In this document: in pieces, positions 6,732 through 13,729 of the stretch
Numbering within the stretch: position 1 is the first letter of the stretch
How the letters are laid out: each line of letters begins with the position of its first letter
NCBI GenBank assembly: GCA_964572185.1
Contig: CAZNFI010000069.1
Coordinates: 1-15,214, forward strand
DNA: 15,214 nucleotides
Reading direction: 5' to 3'
Source of the DNA: Azophilus sp964572185
GTDB taxonomy: Bacteria; Pseudomonadota; Gammaproteobacteria; Pseudomonadales; Azotimanducaceae
The notes under the pieces: model-generated
The model's input: only the letters and a program-made list of their open reading frames with translations
Databases searched by the model: none
What the model was told of the DNA's origin: nothing
Position numbers and translations under genes: made by a program

Positions 6732-8492
6732 ATGACTGATCGAATCACCAGGCTGCCGCAGTTTGTCGCCGACCAGATTGCCGCGGGCGAAGTGGTGGAA
6801 CGACCCGCGTCGATCGTCAAGGAACTGGTCGAAAACAGTTTCGATGCAGGCGCCGGCCGGGTTGATGTGCTCATCGAACAGGGCGGCGTAAAGCGGGTAC
6901 GGGTGAGCGACGACGGACACGGCATACACCCGGACGACCTGCCGCTGGCGCTCAGCCGGCACGCGACCAGCAAAGTCGCCACGGTCGATGATCTGCTGGG
7001 CGTGAAGAGTCTCGGTTTTCGCGGTGAGGCACTGGCCAGTGTTGCTTCGGTCTCCCGGTTGACCATCACCAGCCGCACCCCGGGCGAGCCCATGGGATTC
7101 CATATGGCCGTGCACGGGGGCACCGTCGTCAGCGACGGGCCCAGCGGCCACCCGCCCGGCACGTCGGTCGACGTGCAGGATCTTTTCTTCAATACGCCGG
7201 CGCGCCGCCGCTTCCTCAAGACCGAGCGCACCGAAACACAGCAGGTGGAGGCCGCATTGCGGCGACTGGCGCTGTGTCGTTGCGATGTGGGCCTGGAACT
7301 GCGCATCGGCGCGCGGCGGGAAGTCATGCCGGCCGGCGACCTTCAAGCCCGCCTGGCCGCCGTGCTTGGCGCCCGGTTCATCGAGCGCAGCCTGCGTATA
7401 GACGAACAGCGTGGCAACCTGGGCCTGTACGGCTGGGTGGGCCTGCCCACAAACTCCCGGGGACAGGCCGACCGCCAGTATTTTTTCGTCAATGGCAGGG
7501 TGGTGCGCGACAAACTGGTCGCACACGCCATTCGCCAGGCCTATCGCGACGTGCTGTTTCATGGCCGGCATCCCCTGTTTGCCCTGTACCTGGAGTTGCC
7601 GCCGGACGAGGTGGACGTCAATGTGCATCCCACCAAGTCGGAAGTTCGCTTTCGCCGGGCGCGCGATGTGCATGACTTTCTGTACGGCAGACTGAACCGG
7701 GCGCTGCGCGAGGTCCGGCCGGGTTCGCTGCAGGCACCCCCGACCGCAGCTTCCGCAAGGCCGGAACCGGACACGGCCCGCGCCGGTTCGCCCTATGCGG
7801 CGGGTACCGGTCAGCTTGGGCTGGGATCCCCCCGGCCGGGAGGGTCGACCCTGGCCATTACCGAGGCCCTGTCGAGCTATCAGGACCAGGCGGCGGCGCA
7901 GGAGGATTTGCCGCCGCTCGGCTATGCCATCGCCCAGTTGCATGGCATCTACATCCTGGCACAGAACGCCCGGGGGCTGGTGGTTGTGGACATGCATGCG
8001 GCGCACGAACGAATCACCTACGAGAAGCTCAAGCAATCCACCAGCGACCACCAGGTGGTGACCCAGCGCCTGCTGGTGCCCCTGGCCTGCGACACCACCG
8101 AGGCGGAAGCGGAACTGGCCGAACAGGCGCGCGAGGAGTTGCAGGGCCTGGGTCTGGTGGTGGACCGGACCGGGCTGCGCAGCGTGACCGTCAGGGAAGT
8201 ACCGGCGCTGCTGGCCGGCGCCGATGTGGAGCAGCTCGCCGCGGACGTGCTGGGCGAACTCGCCGATGCCGGCGTTACCCGGGCGATCGGCAACCGCCAG
8301 GACGACCTGCTGGCCAGCATGGCCTGTCATGCATCGGTTCGCGCCAACCGCACGCTTACGATTGCGGAGATGAACGCGCTGCTGCGGGAAATGGAGCGCA
8401 CCGAAAATGCCGAGCAGTGCAACCACGGGCGGCCCACTTACCTGGTGCAGTCGCTGGATGATCTTGACCGGCAGTTCCTGCGCGGGCAGTAG
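6732..8492 (+). CDS. mutL: DNA mismatch repair protein MutL, endonuclease type
   Basis: Matchmaker ATPase of mismatch repair that couples MutS to strand incision. It has 586 residues. The N-terminal GHKL ATPase shows KELVENSFDAG (30-40), DDGHGI (60-65), SRHATSK (75-81) and GFRGEALASV (95-104), then FFNTPARRRFLK. A Pro/Gly/Ala-rich linker runs from about 330 to 380. The C-terminal dimer domain carries DMHAAHERITYE at 420-431, MACHASVRA and CNHGRPTYL near the end. Together these make the metal-binding endonuclease site seen in MutL proteins of bacteria without MutH, with Met replacing the common Gln in DQHA. Nicking activity is therefore likely, unlike E. coli MutL. Start ATG 6732; AAGGAAG lies about 15 bases upstream, farther than ideal. 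The miaA GTG follows after 36 bases. Confidence 0.97.
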   Translation: MTDRITRLPQFVADQIAAGEVVERPASIVKELVENSFDAGAGRVDVLIEQGGVKRVRVSDDGHGIHPDDLPLALSRHATSKVATVDDLLGVKSLGFRGEALASVASVSRLTITSRTPGEPMGFHMAVHGGTVVSDGPSGHPPGTSVDVQDLFFNTPARRRFLKTERTETQQVEAALRRLALCRCDVGLELRIGARREVMPAGDLQARLAAVLGARFIERSLRIDEQRGNLGLYGWVGLPTNSRGQADRQYFFVNGRVVRDKLVAHAIRQAYRDVLFHGRHPLFALYLELPPDEVDVNVHPTKSEVRFRRARDVHDFLYGRLNRALREVRPGSLQAPPTAASARPEPDTARAGSPYAAGTGQLGLGSPRPGGSTLAITEALSSYQDQAAAQEDLPPLGYAIAQLHGIYILAQNARGLVVVDMHAAHERITYEKLKQSTSDHQVVTQRLLVPLACDTTEAEAELAEQAREELQGLGLVVDRTGLRSVTVREVPALLAGADVEQLAADVLGELADAGVTRAIGNRQDDLLASMACHASVRANRTLTIAEMNALLREMERTENAEQCNHGRPTYLVQSLDDLDRQFLRGQ

Positions 8493-8528
8493 GGTGGGCT
8501 GCCGGCGGAGCCACGGCAGGAATCGTCC

Positions 8529-9539
8529 GTGGCCATCGTGATGCTGCTCGGGCCGACCGCGGCCGGCAAGACGGCAACCGCACTGGCGCTGGCTGAACGT
8601 ACGTCCTGTCAACTGATCAGCATGGACTCGGCGATGATCTATCGTGGCATGGACATCGGCACCGCGAAGCCGGACGCGGCCACGCTGGCGCGTCATCCGC
8701 ACGCACTGATCGACATCCGCGATGCTGCGCAGAGCTATTCGGCGGCGGCGTTCGTGCAGGATGCGGACCGTGCGGCGATACAGGCATCCAGGCAGGGCAA
8801 GCTGCCGGTTGTGGTTGGTGGCGCCATGCTCTATGCCCGGGCCTTTCGCGATGGGCTGGCCGACCTGCCCCAGGCGAGTAGCGAAGTGCGGGATGCCATC
8901 GAGGCCAGGGCGGTCGCCGACGGTTGGCCGGCGCTGCACAAGCGGCTCGCCGCCGTGGACCCCCCGGCGGCGGCCGCCATTCATCCCAACAACCCACAGC
9001 GCCTGCAACGCGCCCTGGAGGTATACGAGACCACCGGGCGCCCCATTTCGGCGTTCTGGCGCGAACAGGCGCACCGCGGCGTTGCCGAGCGGCTTGGCGA
9101 GCCACTACTGACCTTTGCGGTCATGCCCGACGACCGGAGGCTGCTGCACGGGCGTATTGCCGAACGCTTCGACGCGATGCTCGACGCCGGCTTTACAAGC
9201 GAAGTGTGTGCGCTGCGGGCACGCGGCGACCTGCATCCCGGCCTGCCGTCGATGCGGGCGGTCGGCTATCGGCAGATGTGGCGTTATCTCGAAGGCCGCC
9301 TCGATGCCGGTGAAATGCGCGATCGGGCCATCGCCGCAACCCGCCAACTCGCCAAAAAGCAGTTCACCTGGCTGCGCAAATGGCAGGCTCTGGAAGTGCT
9401 GGACTGGAACGACCCTGGGGCAGCCGCCGGTCAGGTGCTCGACCGATTGCGGGCGGTGCGGCCGCGCGGCGATGACGCAACCCCCTTCAACCGGCCGCAA
9501 GCCAGCGAAAACAAGGTTTTCCGCCCCGATTCGGGGTGA
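8529..9539 (+). CDS. miaA: tRNA dimethylallyltransferase MiaA
   Basis: Transfers the dimethylallyl group to N6 of A37 in tRNAs reading UNN codons (i6A), the first step to ms2i6A. It has 336 residues (E. coli 316). Visible: P-loop GPTAAGKT (8-15), SMDSAMIYRGMDIGTAKP (31-48) with the conserved Asp33, GGAMLYARAF (97-106), HPNNPQRLQRALEVYETTG, and the tRNA-binding end SMRAVGYRQMWRYLEG followed by ATRQLAKKQFTWLRKW. The family normally reads GGTMLY; here Thr is Ala at position 99. The last 30 or so residues (RAVRPRGDDATPF to FRPDSG) form an unconserved tail containing a CCCC/GGGG inverted repeat in the DNA (9525-9537). Start GTG 8529 is supported by AGGA 7 bases upstream and by the P-loop lying immediately inside. 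It lies upstream of hfq, as in E. coli. Confidence 0.97.
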   Translation: MAIVMLLGPTAAGKTATALALAERTSCQLISMDSAMIYRGMDIGTAKPDAATLARHPHALIDIRDAAQSYSAAAFVQDADRAAIQASRQGKLPVVVGGAMLYARAFRDGLADLPQASSEVRDAIEARAVADGWPALHKRLAAVDPPAAAAIHPNNPQRLQRALEVYETTGRPISAFWREQAHRGVAERLGEPLLTFAVMPDDRRLLHGRIAERFDAMLDAGFTSEVCALRARGDLHPGLPSMRAVGYRQMWRYLEGRLDAGEMRDRAIAATRQLAKKQFTWLRKWQALEVLDWNDPGAAAGQVLDRLRAVRPRGDDATPFNRPQASENKVFRPDSG

Positions 9540-9735
9540 TGTCTCCTTGCAATGGTCCGACGGTGTGCGATAGTTCGGGGACGGGAACCCGGAACAGTCC
9601 GGAAGTCAATTGGGGTTCCGCAACAGGGTAGCCATACTCGAAAACACTACAACTAGAAACCGGAGAGCCCTGGAGGTCGTTGCAGGTGTCAGACCCCCGG
9701 GGTATTTGCAAGCCAATTCGGCAAGGAGAATCCAG
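9540..9735 (+). other. miaA-hfq leader region
   Basis: These 196 bases hold no separate gene; the hfq frame stays open into them from 9610 but the extra residues do not resemble Hfq. A candidate promoter is TTGGGG (9610-9615), 17 bases, CATACT (9633-9638): only three and four matches of six. Further on, GGTGTCAGACCCCC (9685-9698) runs into the palindrome CCCCGGGG (9695-9702) about 35 bases before the hfq start. The hfq ribosome site AAGGAG is at 9723-9728. In E. coli hfq has its own promoters here and within miaA, so separate control is plausible. Confidence 0.4.
9610..9638 (+). promoter_or_regulatory. Candidate promoter for hfq
   Basis: TTGGGG and CATACT are spaced by 17 bases and lie about 100 bases before the hfq ATG. 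The match is weak, resting mainly on spacing and on the A-rich sequence after the -10 (CGAAAACACTACAACTAG). Confidence 0.25.
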
Positions 9736-9984
9736 ATGTCAAAAGGGCACTCGCTACAAGACCCTTACTTGAACACGCTCAGAAAGGAGCGTGTTCCGGT
9801 ATCGATCTACCTGGTCAATGGAATCAAGCTGCAGGGGCAGATCGAGTCTTTCGATCAATTCGTGCTGCTGCTGCGCAACAGTGTCAGCCAGATGGTATAC
9901 AAACATGCCATATCCACGGTGGTGCCGTCGCGCAACGTCAGGCTATCGACCGCGGGCGAGCGGGAAGCGCCGCCGGCGGCATAG
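9736..9984 (+). CDS. hfq: RNA chaperone Hfq
   Basis: Sm-like hexameric RNA-binding protein that pairs small RNAs with mRNAs. It has 82 residues: a full Sm core and a short tail (E. coli 102, Pseudomonas 82). Residues by standard numbering: proximal face Q8, D9, Q41, F42, and YKH at 55-57; distal face Y25 and K31; rim R16, K17, R19, where the E. coli RRER patch is RKER. Sm1 is SIYLVNGIKLQGQIESFDQF and Sm2 is MVYKHAISTVVPSRNV. The tail after residue 68 (RLSTAGEREAPPAA) is short with two acidic residues. The ATG is fixed by AAGGAG 7 bases upstream, the best ribosome site in the window, and by the family N-terminus MSKGHSLQDPYLN. hflX starts 17 bases after it, so the two are probably co-transcribed. 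Confidence 0.98.
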   Translation: MSKGHSLQDPYLNTLRKERVPVSIYLVNGIKLQGQIESFDQFVLLLRNSVSQMVYKHAISTVVPSRNVRLSTAGEREAPPAA

Positions 9985-10001
9985 GGCATCGGGAACCAGG
10001 T

Positions 10002-11279
10002 TTGTTCTTCGATCGATTCGCGCCTGGCCGTCACGCCGTACTGCTGCACCTCCAGTTGCGGGGGGTGGACAACTTCGATTCCGGAGAATTCCGTGAACTG
10101 GCGAATTCGGCTGGCATCGGCATCGCGCTCGAGATGGTCGCCCGGCGGCGGGAAAGGCACCCGCGACTGCTGGTGGGCGAAGGCAAGGCGCGGGAGCTTG
10201 GCCGGGCGGTAGCCTCCCTGTCCGCAGACCTGGTGCTGGTCAACCACGATCTTTCCCCGGGCCAGCAGCGCAACCTCGAGCGGGTGGTGGGCTGCCGGGT
10301 GATGACCCGCACCGAACTCATTCTGCACATCTTCGCCGAGCGCGCCCGCACCTTCGAAGGCAAACTGCAGGTCGAACTCGCACAACTCGAACATGCGCGG
10401 ACGCGCCTGGTGCGAGGCTGGACACACCTCGACAGGCAGAAGGGAGGCATCGGCCTGCGCGGCGGCGGCGAGACGCAGATCGAGCTGGACAGGCGCATGC
10501 TCAGCGATCGCATCAAAAGGGTACAGGCCAGGCTCGGCCAGGTGGCCAGGCGCCGCGGCCAGGGCCGGCGCCGGCGCAGTCGCTCCGGGACCATGACCGT
10601 ATCCCTGGTCGGCTATACCAACGCGGGCAAGTCGACGCTGTTCAACGCGCTGACCGCCGCCGCCGCGGTGGCCGAAGACCGGCTGTTCGCTACCCTCGAC
10701 CCGACCATGCGCAAACTCAGTGTTCCGGGCGCCGGCGCAGTCGTTCTGGCCGATACCGTCGGTTTCATCAGCCGTCTGCCGCATACCCTGGTCGATGCCT
10801 TCAAGGCAACGCTGGAGGAAGTGGCCAGTGCCGACCTGCTCGTACACGTCGTCGATGCCAGCGCCGCCGATGCGGAGCGGCGCCGGCATGAAGTGGAGCA
10901 GGTTCTTGCCGACATCGGCGCGCAAGCCATTCCCGTGGTCACGGCGCTGAACAAGTGCGACCTGATCGGCGAGCGCACCTCGGTGGCGCGCAACAGCAGC
11001 AGCAACCGCTCGGTAAGCGTCAGTGCGGTAAGTGGCGAGGGGTTGCAGCGCCTGGTGGAGGCAATCGGTGTGGCGCTCGGCGTGCAGGAGCCGCTGTCGT
11101 TGACGCTGCCCCTCTCGGCCGGTCGGGCCCGGGCCTGGCTCTATGCCAGGGGTGCCGTGCTCGGCGAGGAGATCACCGAAGACGGCGGCTCCCGTTTGCG
11201 GGTGCGCGCCGACCCCAGGCTGCGCGCCCGCCTCGACCGCCTGTTGCGCGAGGACGGCGCCGTTTCCGAGGCAGGTTGA
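10002..11279 (+). CDS. hflX: Ribosome-rescue GTPase HflX
   Basis: GTPase that binds the 50S subunit and splits stalled or heat-damaged ribosomes. It has 425 residues (E. coli 426). The N-terminal domain includes HPRLLVGEGKARELG and LSPGQQRNLER. The coiled helical linker holds GKLQVELAQLEHARTRLVRG and the HflX glycine stretch QKGGIGLRGGGETQIELDRR (146-165). A very basic patch, ARRRGQGRRRRSRSG, lies at 182-196. The G domain has G1 GYTNAGKS (204-211), G3 DTVGF (251-255), G4 NKCD (317-320) and G5 SAVSGEG (341-347). The start is TTG 10002: it reproduces the family N-terminus MFFDRF and the next in-frame ATG is at residue 45. The ribosome site is poor, so translation may depend on coupling to hfq, whose stop lies 17 bases upstream. 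Confidence 0.97.
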   Translation: MFFDRFAPGRHAVLLHLQLRGVDNFDSGEFRELANSAGIGIALEMVARRRERHPRLLVGEGKARELGRAVASLSADLVLVNHDLSPGQQRNLERVVGCRVMTRTELILHIFAERARTFEGKLQVELAQLEHARTRLVRGWTHLDRQKGGIGLRGGGETQIELDRRMLSDRIKRVQARLGQVARRRGQGRRRRSRSGTMTVSLVGYTNAGKSTLFNALTAAAAVAEDRLFATLDPTMRKLSVPGAGAVVLADTVGFISRLPHTLVDAFKATLEEVASADLLVHVVDASAADAERRRHEVEQVLADIGAQAIPVVTALNKCDLIGERTSVARNSSSNRSVSVSAVSGEGLQRLVEAIGVALGVQEPLSLTLPLSAGRARAWLYARGAVLGEEITEDGGSRLRVRADPRLRARLDRLLREDGAVSEAG

Positions 11280-11457
11280 GTTTCCCCGCGGCACCGCGGG
11301 AGTGCTGCCGCGCCCGTGCCGGCCAAGGCAAGCCCGGGTGCGTTGCCGATAACTGACTGGCCGGCGTGCGCAATGGCTCGATGAGCGCGGCAGCGCGGGA
11401 TTTCGCGGCGCAACCAAGCTAGAATCTCCCTCCCCTCGCAAAACGACGGAGCACCAC
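11280..11457 (+). other. hflX-hflK gap with hairpin
   Basis: 178 bases without a credible gene. CCCGCGG (11285-11291) and CCGCGGG (11294-11300) form a perfect inverted repeat starting five bases after the hflX stop; no T-run follows, so it may protect the 3' end or slow polymerase rather than terminate. A possible promoter for hflK lies at the far end and is listed separately. Confidence 0.45.
11420..11425 (+). promoter_or_regulatory. Candidate -10 box for hflK
   Basis: TAGAAT matches five of six positions of the -10 consensus and lies 32 bases before the hflK ATG, leaving room for a short leader with GGAG (11447-11450). No recognisable -35 box is present at 16-18 bases, nor an extended TGn. 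The call rests on the hexamer and its position. Confidence 0.35.
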
Positions 11458-12594
11458 ATGGCGTGGAATGAACCCGGCGGCGGCCGGGACCCATGGGGTA
11501 ACAGCGGCGATCAGGGTCCGCCGGATCTGGACGAAGCCTTCAAGAAGCTGCAGTCGCAGCTTGCCGGCATCTTCGGCAGGCGACGCGGCGGCGGGCGCGG
11601 CAAGGGCAGCGGCGGCGGGCTCAGCACCAGCCTGTTCAGTGTGGGGCTGGTTGTGCTCGCCATCGTCTACGGGCTCTGGGGTCTATACCAGATCGACCAG
11701 GGCGAGCGCGGCGTGGTGTTCCGTTTTGGCGCGGTGCAGCAGAATGTGGTCATGCCGGGCCTGCACTGGAACCCGCCGATCATCGATCGGGTGGAAAAAG
11801 TGAATGTCACCCAGGTGCGCTCCAAGAAGCACCAGGCACTCATGCTTACCGAGGACGAGAACATCGTTGATGTGAGCATGACCGTGCAGTACGTCGTGGA
11901 GGACCCGGTAGCATTCCTGGTCAAGGTACGCAACCCCGAGGTGAGCCTGGATCATGCCACCGAGAGCGCCCTGCGCCACGTGGTGGGCGGCTCCGTCATG
12001 GATCAGGTGATCACCGACGGGCGCGCGGCCATCGCCATCGAAGTGCAGGAACGGCTGCAATCCTATCTGAACCGCTACAGCACCGGCATCCTGGTGAGCA
12101 AGGTGAACATCGATGAGAGCGCGCCGCCCACCCAGGTGCGGGATGCGTTCAATGATGTACAGAAAGCCAAGGAAGACGAACAGCGCGTCATCAATGAGGC
12201 GAATGCCTATGCGGAGAGCATCATCCCCACCGCCAGGGGCGAAGCGCAGAAACTGATCGAGGAAGCCAATGCCTATCGCGACCGGGTGGTGGCCAGGGCG
12301 CAGGGCGAGGCGCAGCGCTTCGAGAAGCTGCTCGCGGAATACACCGTGGCCCAGCGGGTGACCCGCGACCGGCTGTACATCGATGCCATCGAGGCGGTAC
12401 TGTCCAATAGTTCCAAGATCATGGTCGACGTGGAAGGCGGCAACAACCTCATGTACCTGCCTCTCGACCGCTTTTCTCAATCTGGAGTCGGCGGCCCGGC
12501 GGGACAGGAAACGGTGCGATCCCTGGCGGATGCGGTGATGCAGGAAATCAACAACCGCATCGCCAGCGGCCGGACAAACCGTGACTCCCGGTGA
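11458..12594 (+). CDS. hflK: HflK, FtsH protease modulator subunit
   Basis: Inner-membrane SPFH/Band 7 protein that forms a large cage with HflC around the FtsH protease and limits its access to membrane substrates. It has 378 residues. The N-terminal MAWNEPGGGRDPWG and the Gly/Arg-rich stretch at 41-54 are typical of HflK and lie in the cytoplasm. One membrane helix is at about 57-77 (STSLFSVGLVVLAIVYGLWG). The Band 7 domain begins at YQIDQGERGVVFRFGAV and continues through PGLHWNPPIIDRVEKVNV. A long helical region with repeated Ala/Glu (QKAKEDEQRVINEANAYAE to AQRFEKLLAEY) follows, then a tail with MYLPLDRF. ATG 11458 has GGAG 7 bases upstream. It is followed by hflC as in nearly all proteobacteria, but across 93 bases rather than nearly touching as in E. 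coli. Confidence 0.97.
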   Translation: MAWNEPGGGRDPWGNSGDQGPPDLDEAFKKLQSQLAGIFGRRRGGGRGKGSGGGLSTSLFSVGLVVLAIVYGLWGLYQIDQGERGVVFRFGAVQQNVVMPGLHWNPPIIDRVEKVNVTQVRSKKHQALMLTEDENIVDVSMTVQYVVEDPVAFLVKVRNPEVSLDHATESALRHVVGGSVMDQVITDGRAAIAIEVQERLQSYLNRYSTGILVSKVNIDESAPPTQVRDAFNDVQKAKEDEQRVINEANAYAESIIPTARGEAQKLIEEANAYRDRVVARAQGEAQRFEKLLAEYTVAQRVTRDRLYIDAIEAVLSNSSKIMVDVEGGNNLMYLPLDRFSQSGVGGPAGQETVRSLADAVMQEINNRIASGRTNRDSR

Positions 12595-12687
12595 AGGGCT
12601 GGCCGCACCTGAGTGCAACGAGAGGGCGGTCGTCGGCTTGACGGTTGACTCATTAGTAAACGTGATTCGCGAACGAAAGGCATAGTC
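12595..12687 (+). other. hflK-hflC gap
   Basis: 93 bases. Two TTGAC motifs stand close together (TTGACG at 12638-12643 and TTGACT at 12645-12650) at the start of a more A/T-rich run, CATTAGTAAACGTGATT. The best spaced -10, CGTGAT at 12661-12666, matches only three of six. An internal promoter is possible but weakly supported. The hflC ribosome site AAAGG lies 8 bases before its ATG. Confidence 0.3.
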
Positions 12688-13557
12688 ATGAATCTTCGCA
12701 ATTTTATTTTCCTGGTAATCGGCGTGGTGGCGGTGCTGCTGCTGTTGCAGAGCATCTACATCGTCAGGGAAACCGAACGGGCCATCCTGTTGCGGTTCGG
12801 CGCGGTCAGCCGCGCGGACGTGCCGCCGGGCCTGCACCTGAAGATGCCGATCGCCGAAGAGGTGAAAAAGTTCGATGCCCGGGTGCTGACGCTCGACTCC
12901 AGCCCCGAGACCTACTACACGCTCGAGAAAAAGCCGCTCATCGTCGATTCTTTCGCCAAGTGGCGCATCATCGATGTGGAAAACTACTACACCGCCAGTA
13001 CCGGCGATGAAAGCCGGGCCAACCGCATACTCCAAGAGCGGGTGAACGAGGGGTTGCGCAACGCCATGAGCCGCCGGGACATGCACGAAGTCATCTCCGG
13101 TGAACGTGATCAACTCATGCAGGAATTGACGGCGGACCTCAACCGGGTGATGAAGGAAGCGGTCGGCGTCGAGGTGATCGACGTGCGGGTGAAGCGCATC
13201 GATTTACCCACCGAGGTGTCCACGTCCGTCTACGAGCGCATGAATTCGGAGCGTCAGATCGAAGCGCGCCAGTACCGCGCCCAGGGTCAGGAACTTGCCC
13301 TCGGCATTCGTGCCGATGCGGAACGTCAAACCGTTGTCATCGAGGCCGAGGCGTACCGCGAGGCCGAACAGATCCGCGGTGACGGCGATGCCAGCTCTGC
13401 CTCGATCTATGCGGATGCCTTCAACAAGGATCCGGAGTTCTACGAGTTCACGCGCAGCATCAATGCCTACGCCAAGGTGTTCGGCGACAAAGGCGACATG
13501 CTGGTGCTCGATCCCAACAGCGAGTTCTTCAAGTATCTGAAGGACGACGAGGGCTGA
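12688..13557 (+). CDS. hflC: HflC, FtsH protease modulator subunit
   Basis: Partner of HflK in the membrane complex that surrounds FtsH. It has 289 residues. A membrane anchor sits at about 5-22 (NFIFLVIGVVAVLLLLQS). The Band 7 domain follows: SIYIVRETERAILLRFGAV, then GLHLKMPIAEEVKKFDAR, VDSFAKWRIIDVENYY, and VEVIDVRVKRIDLPTEVSTSVYERM. The helical stretch ERQIEARQYRAQGQELALGI is the usual HflC coiled region. The protein ends GDMLVLDPNSEFFKYLKDDEG, the expected HflC C-terminus (SEFFKYL). Start ATG 12688 is supported by AAAGG and by the anchor position. In Pseudomonas a DUF2065 gene and hisZ come next; here neither is found and purA follows after 172 bases. Confidence 0.97.
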   Translation: MNLRNFIFLVIGVVAVLLLLQSIYIVRETERAILLRFGAVSRADVPPGLHLKMPIAEEVKKFDARVLTLDSSPETYYTLEKKPLIVDSFAKWRIIDVENYYTASTGDESRANRILQERVNEGLRNAMSRRDMHEVISGERDQLMQELTADLNRVMKEAVGVEVIDVRVKRIDLPTEVSTSVYERMNSERQIEARQYRAQGQELALGIRADAERQTVVIEAEAYREAEQIRGDGDASSASIYADAFNKDPEFYEFTRSINAYAKVFGDKGDMLVLDPNSEFFKYLKDDEG

Positions 13558-13583
13558 TCCGGGCGCCGTCAGGCCAGAACAAC

Positions 13584-13727
13584 ATGACAAGACATTGCCT
13601 CAGTTCGCTCGGCCGGGCGGGCAATTCGCTGCCGCCCGGCGTGCCGCTGTCGCCTGACGCCAAATGCCGCATGGATGCTGGTCGCGTGAAGCAATGGGAA
13701 GGGCCGCCAGGGGCGACGATTCGTTAG
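13584..13727 (+). CDS. Possible 47-codon leader frame before purA
   Basis: An ATG at 13584 opens a 47-codon frame (MTRHCLSSLGRAGNSL to QWEGPPGATIR) ending TAG at 13725-13727, two bases before the purA ATG. It fills nearly all of the hflC-purA gap. I recognise no family: it has no membrane segment, so it is not the DUF2065 protein found here in other gammaproteobacteria. No good ribosome site precedes the ATG (CAGG lies about 10 bases upstream). It contains a strong DNA inverted repeat (13612-13640), which argues for an RNA structure rather than a protein. In GC-rich DNA a frame this short easily arises by chance. If translated, it could couple to purA. Confidence 0.18.
   Translation: MTRHCLSSLGRAGNSLPPGVPLSPDAKCRMDAGRVKQWEGPPGATIR
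13612..13640 (+). promoter_or_regulatory. Strong hairpin between hflC and purA
   Basis: GCCGGGCGG (13612-13620) pairs perfectly with CCGCCCGGC (13632-13640), and the inner CA/TG can extend the stem past one bulged G, leaving a loop of about six bases (ATTCGC). There is no T-run after it, so it is not a standard terminator. It sits 55 bases after the hflC stop and 90 before the purA ATG, where it could protect the hflC mRNA end, act as an attenuator, or form a Rho-related pause. Confidence 0.55.
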
Positions 13728-13729
13728 CC

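Noticed and set aside
6606..9074. An 822-residue open frame on the minus strand opposite mutL and miaA
   Set aside because: It is antisense to two clear genes, lacks any recognisable domain and follows from high GC, which makes stop codons rare in the frames opposite real genes.
9520..9545. Possible terminator at the end of miaA (CCCC/GGGG with loop GATTC)
   Set aside because: The stem is only four base pairs, lies inside the last miaA codons and has no T-run after it.
9855..11459. A 534-residue minus-strand frame opposite hfq and hflX
   Set aside because: Antisense shadow of two firmly identified genes; no family features and no start signals.
11683..13113. A 476-residue minus-strand frame opposite hflK and hflC
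   Set aside because: Antisense shadow with His/Asp-rich composition and no known domain.
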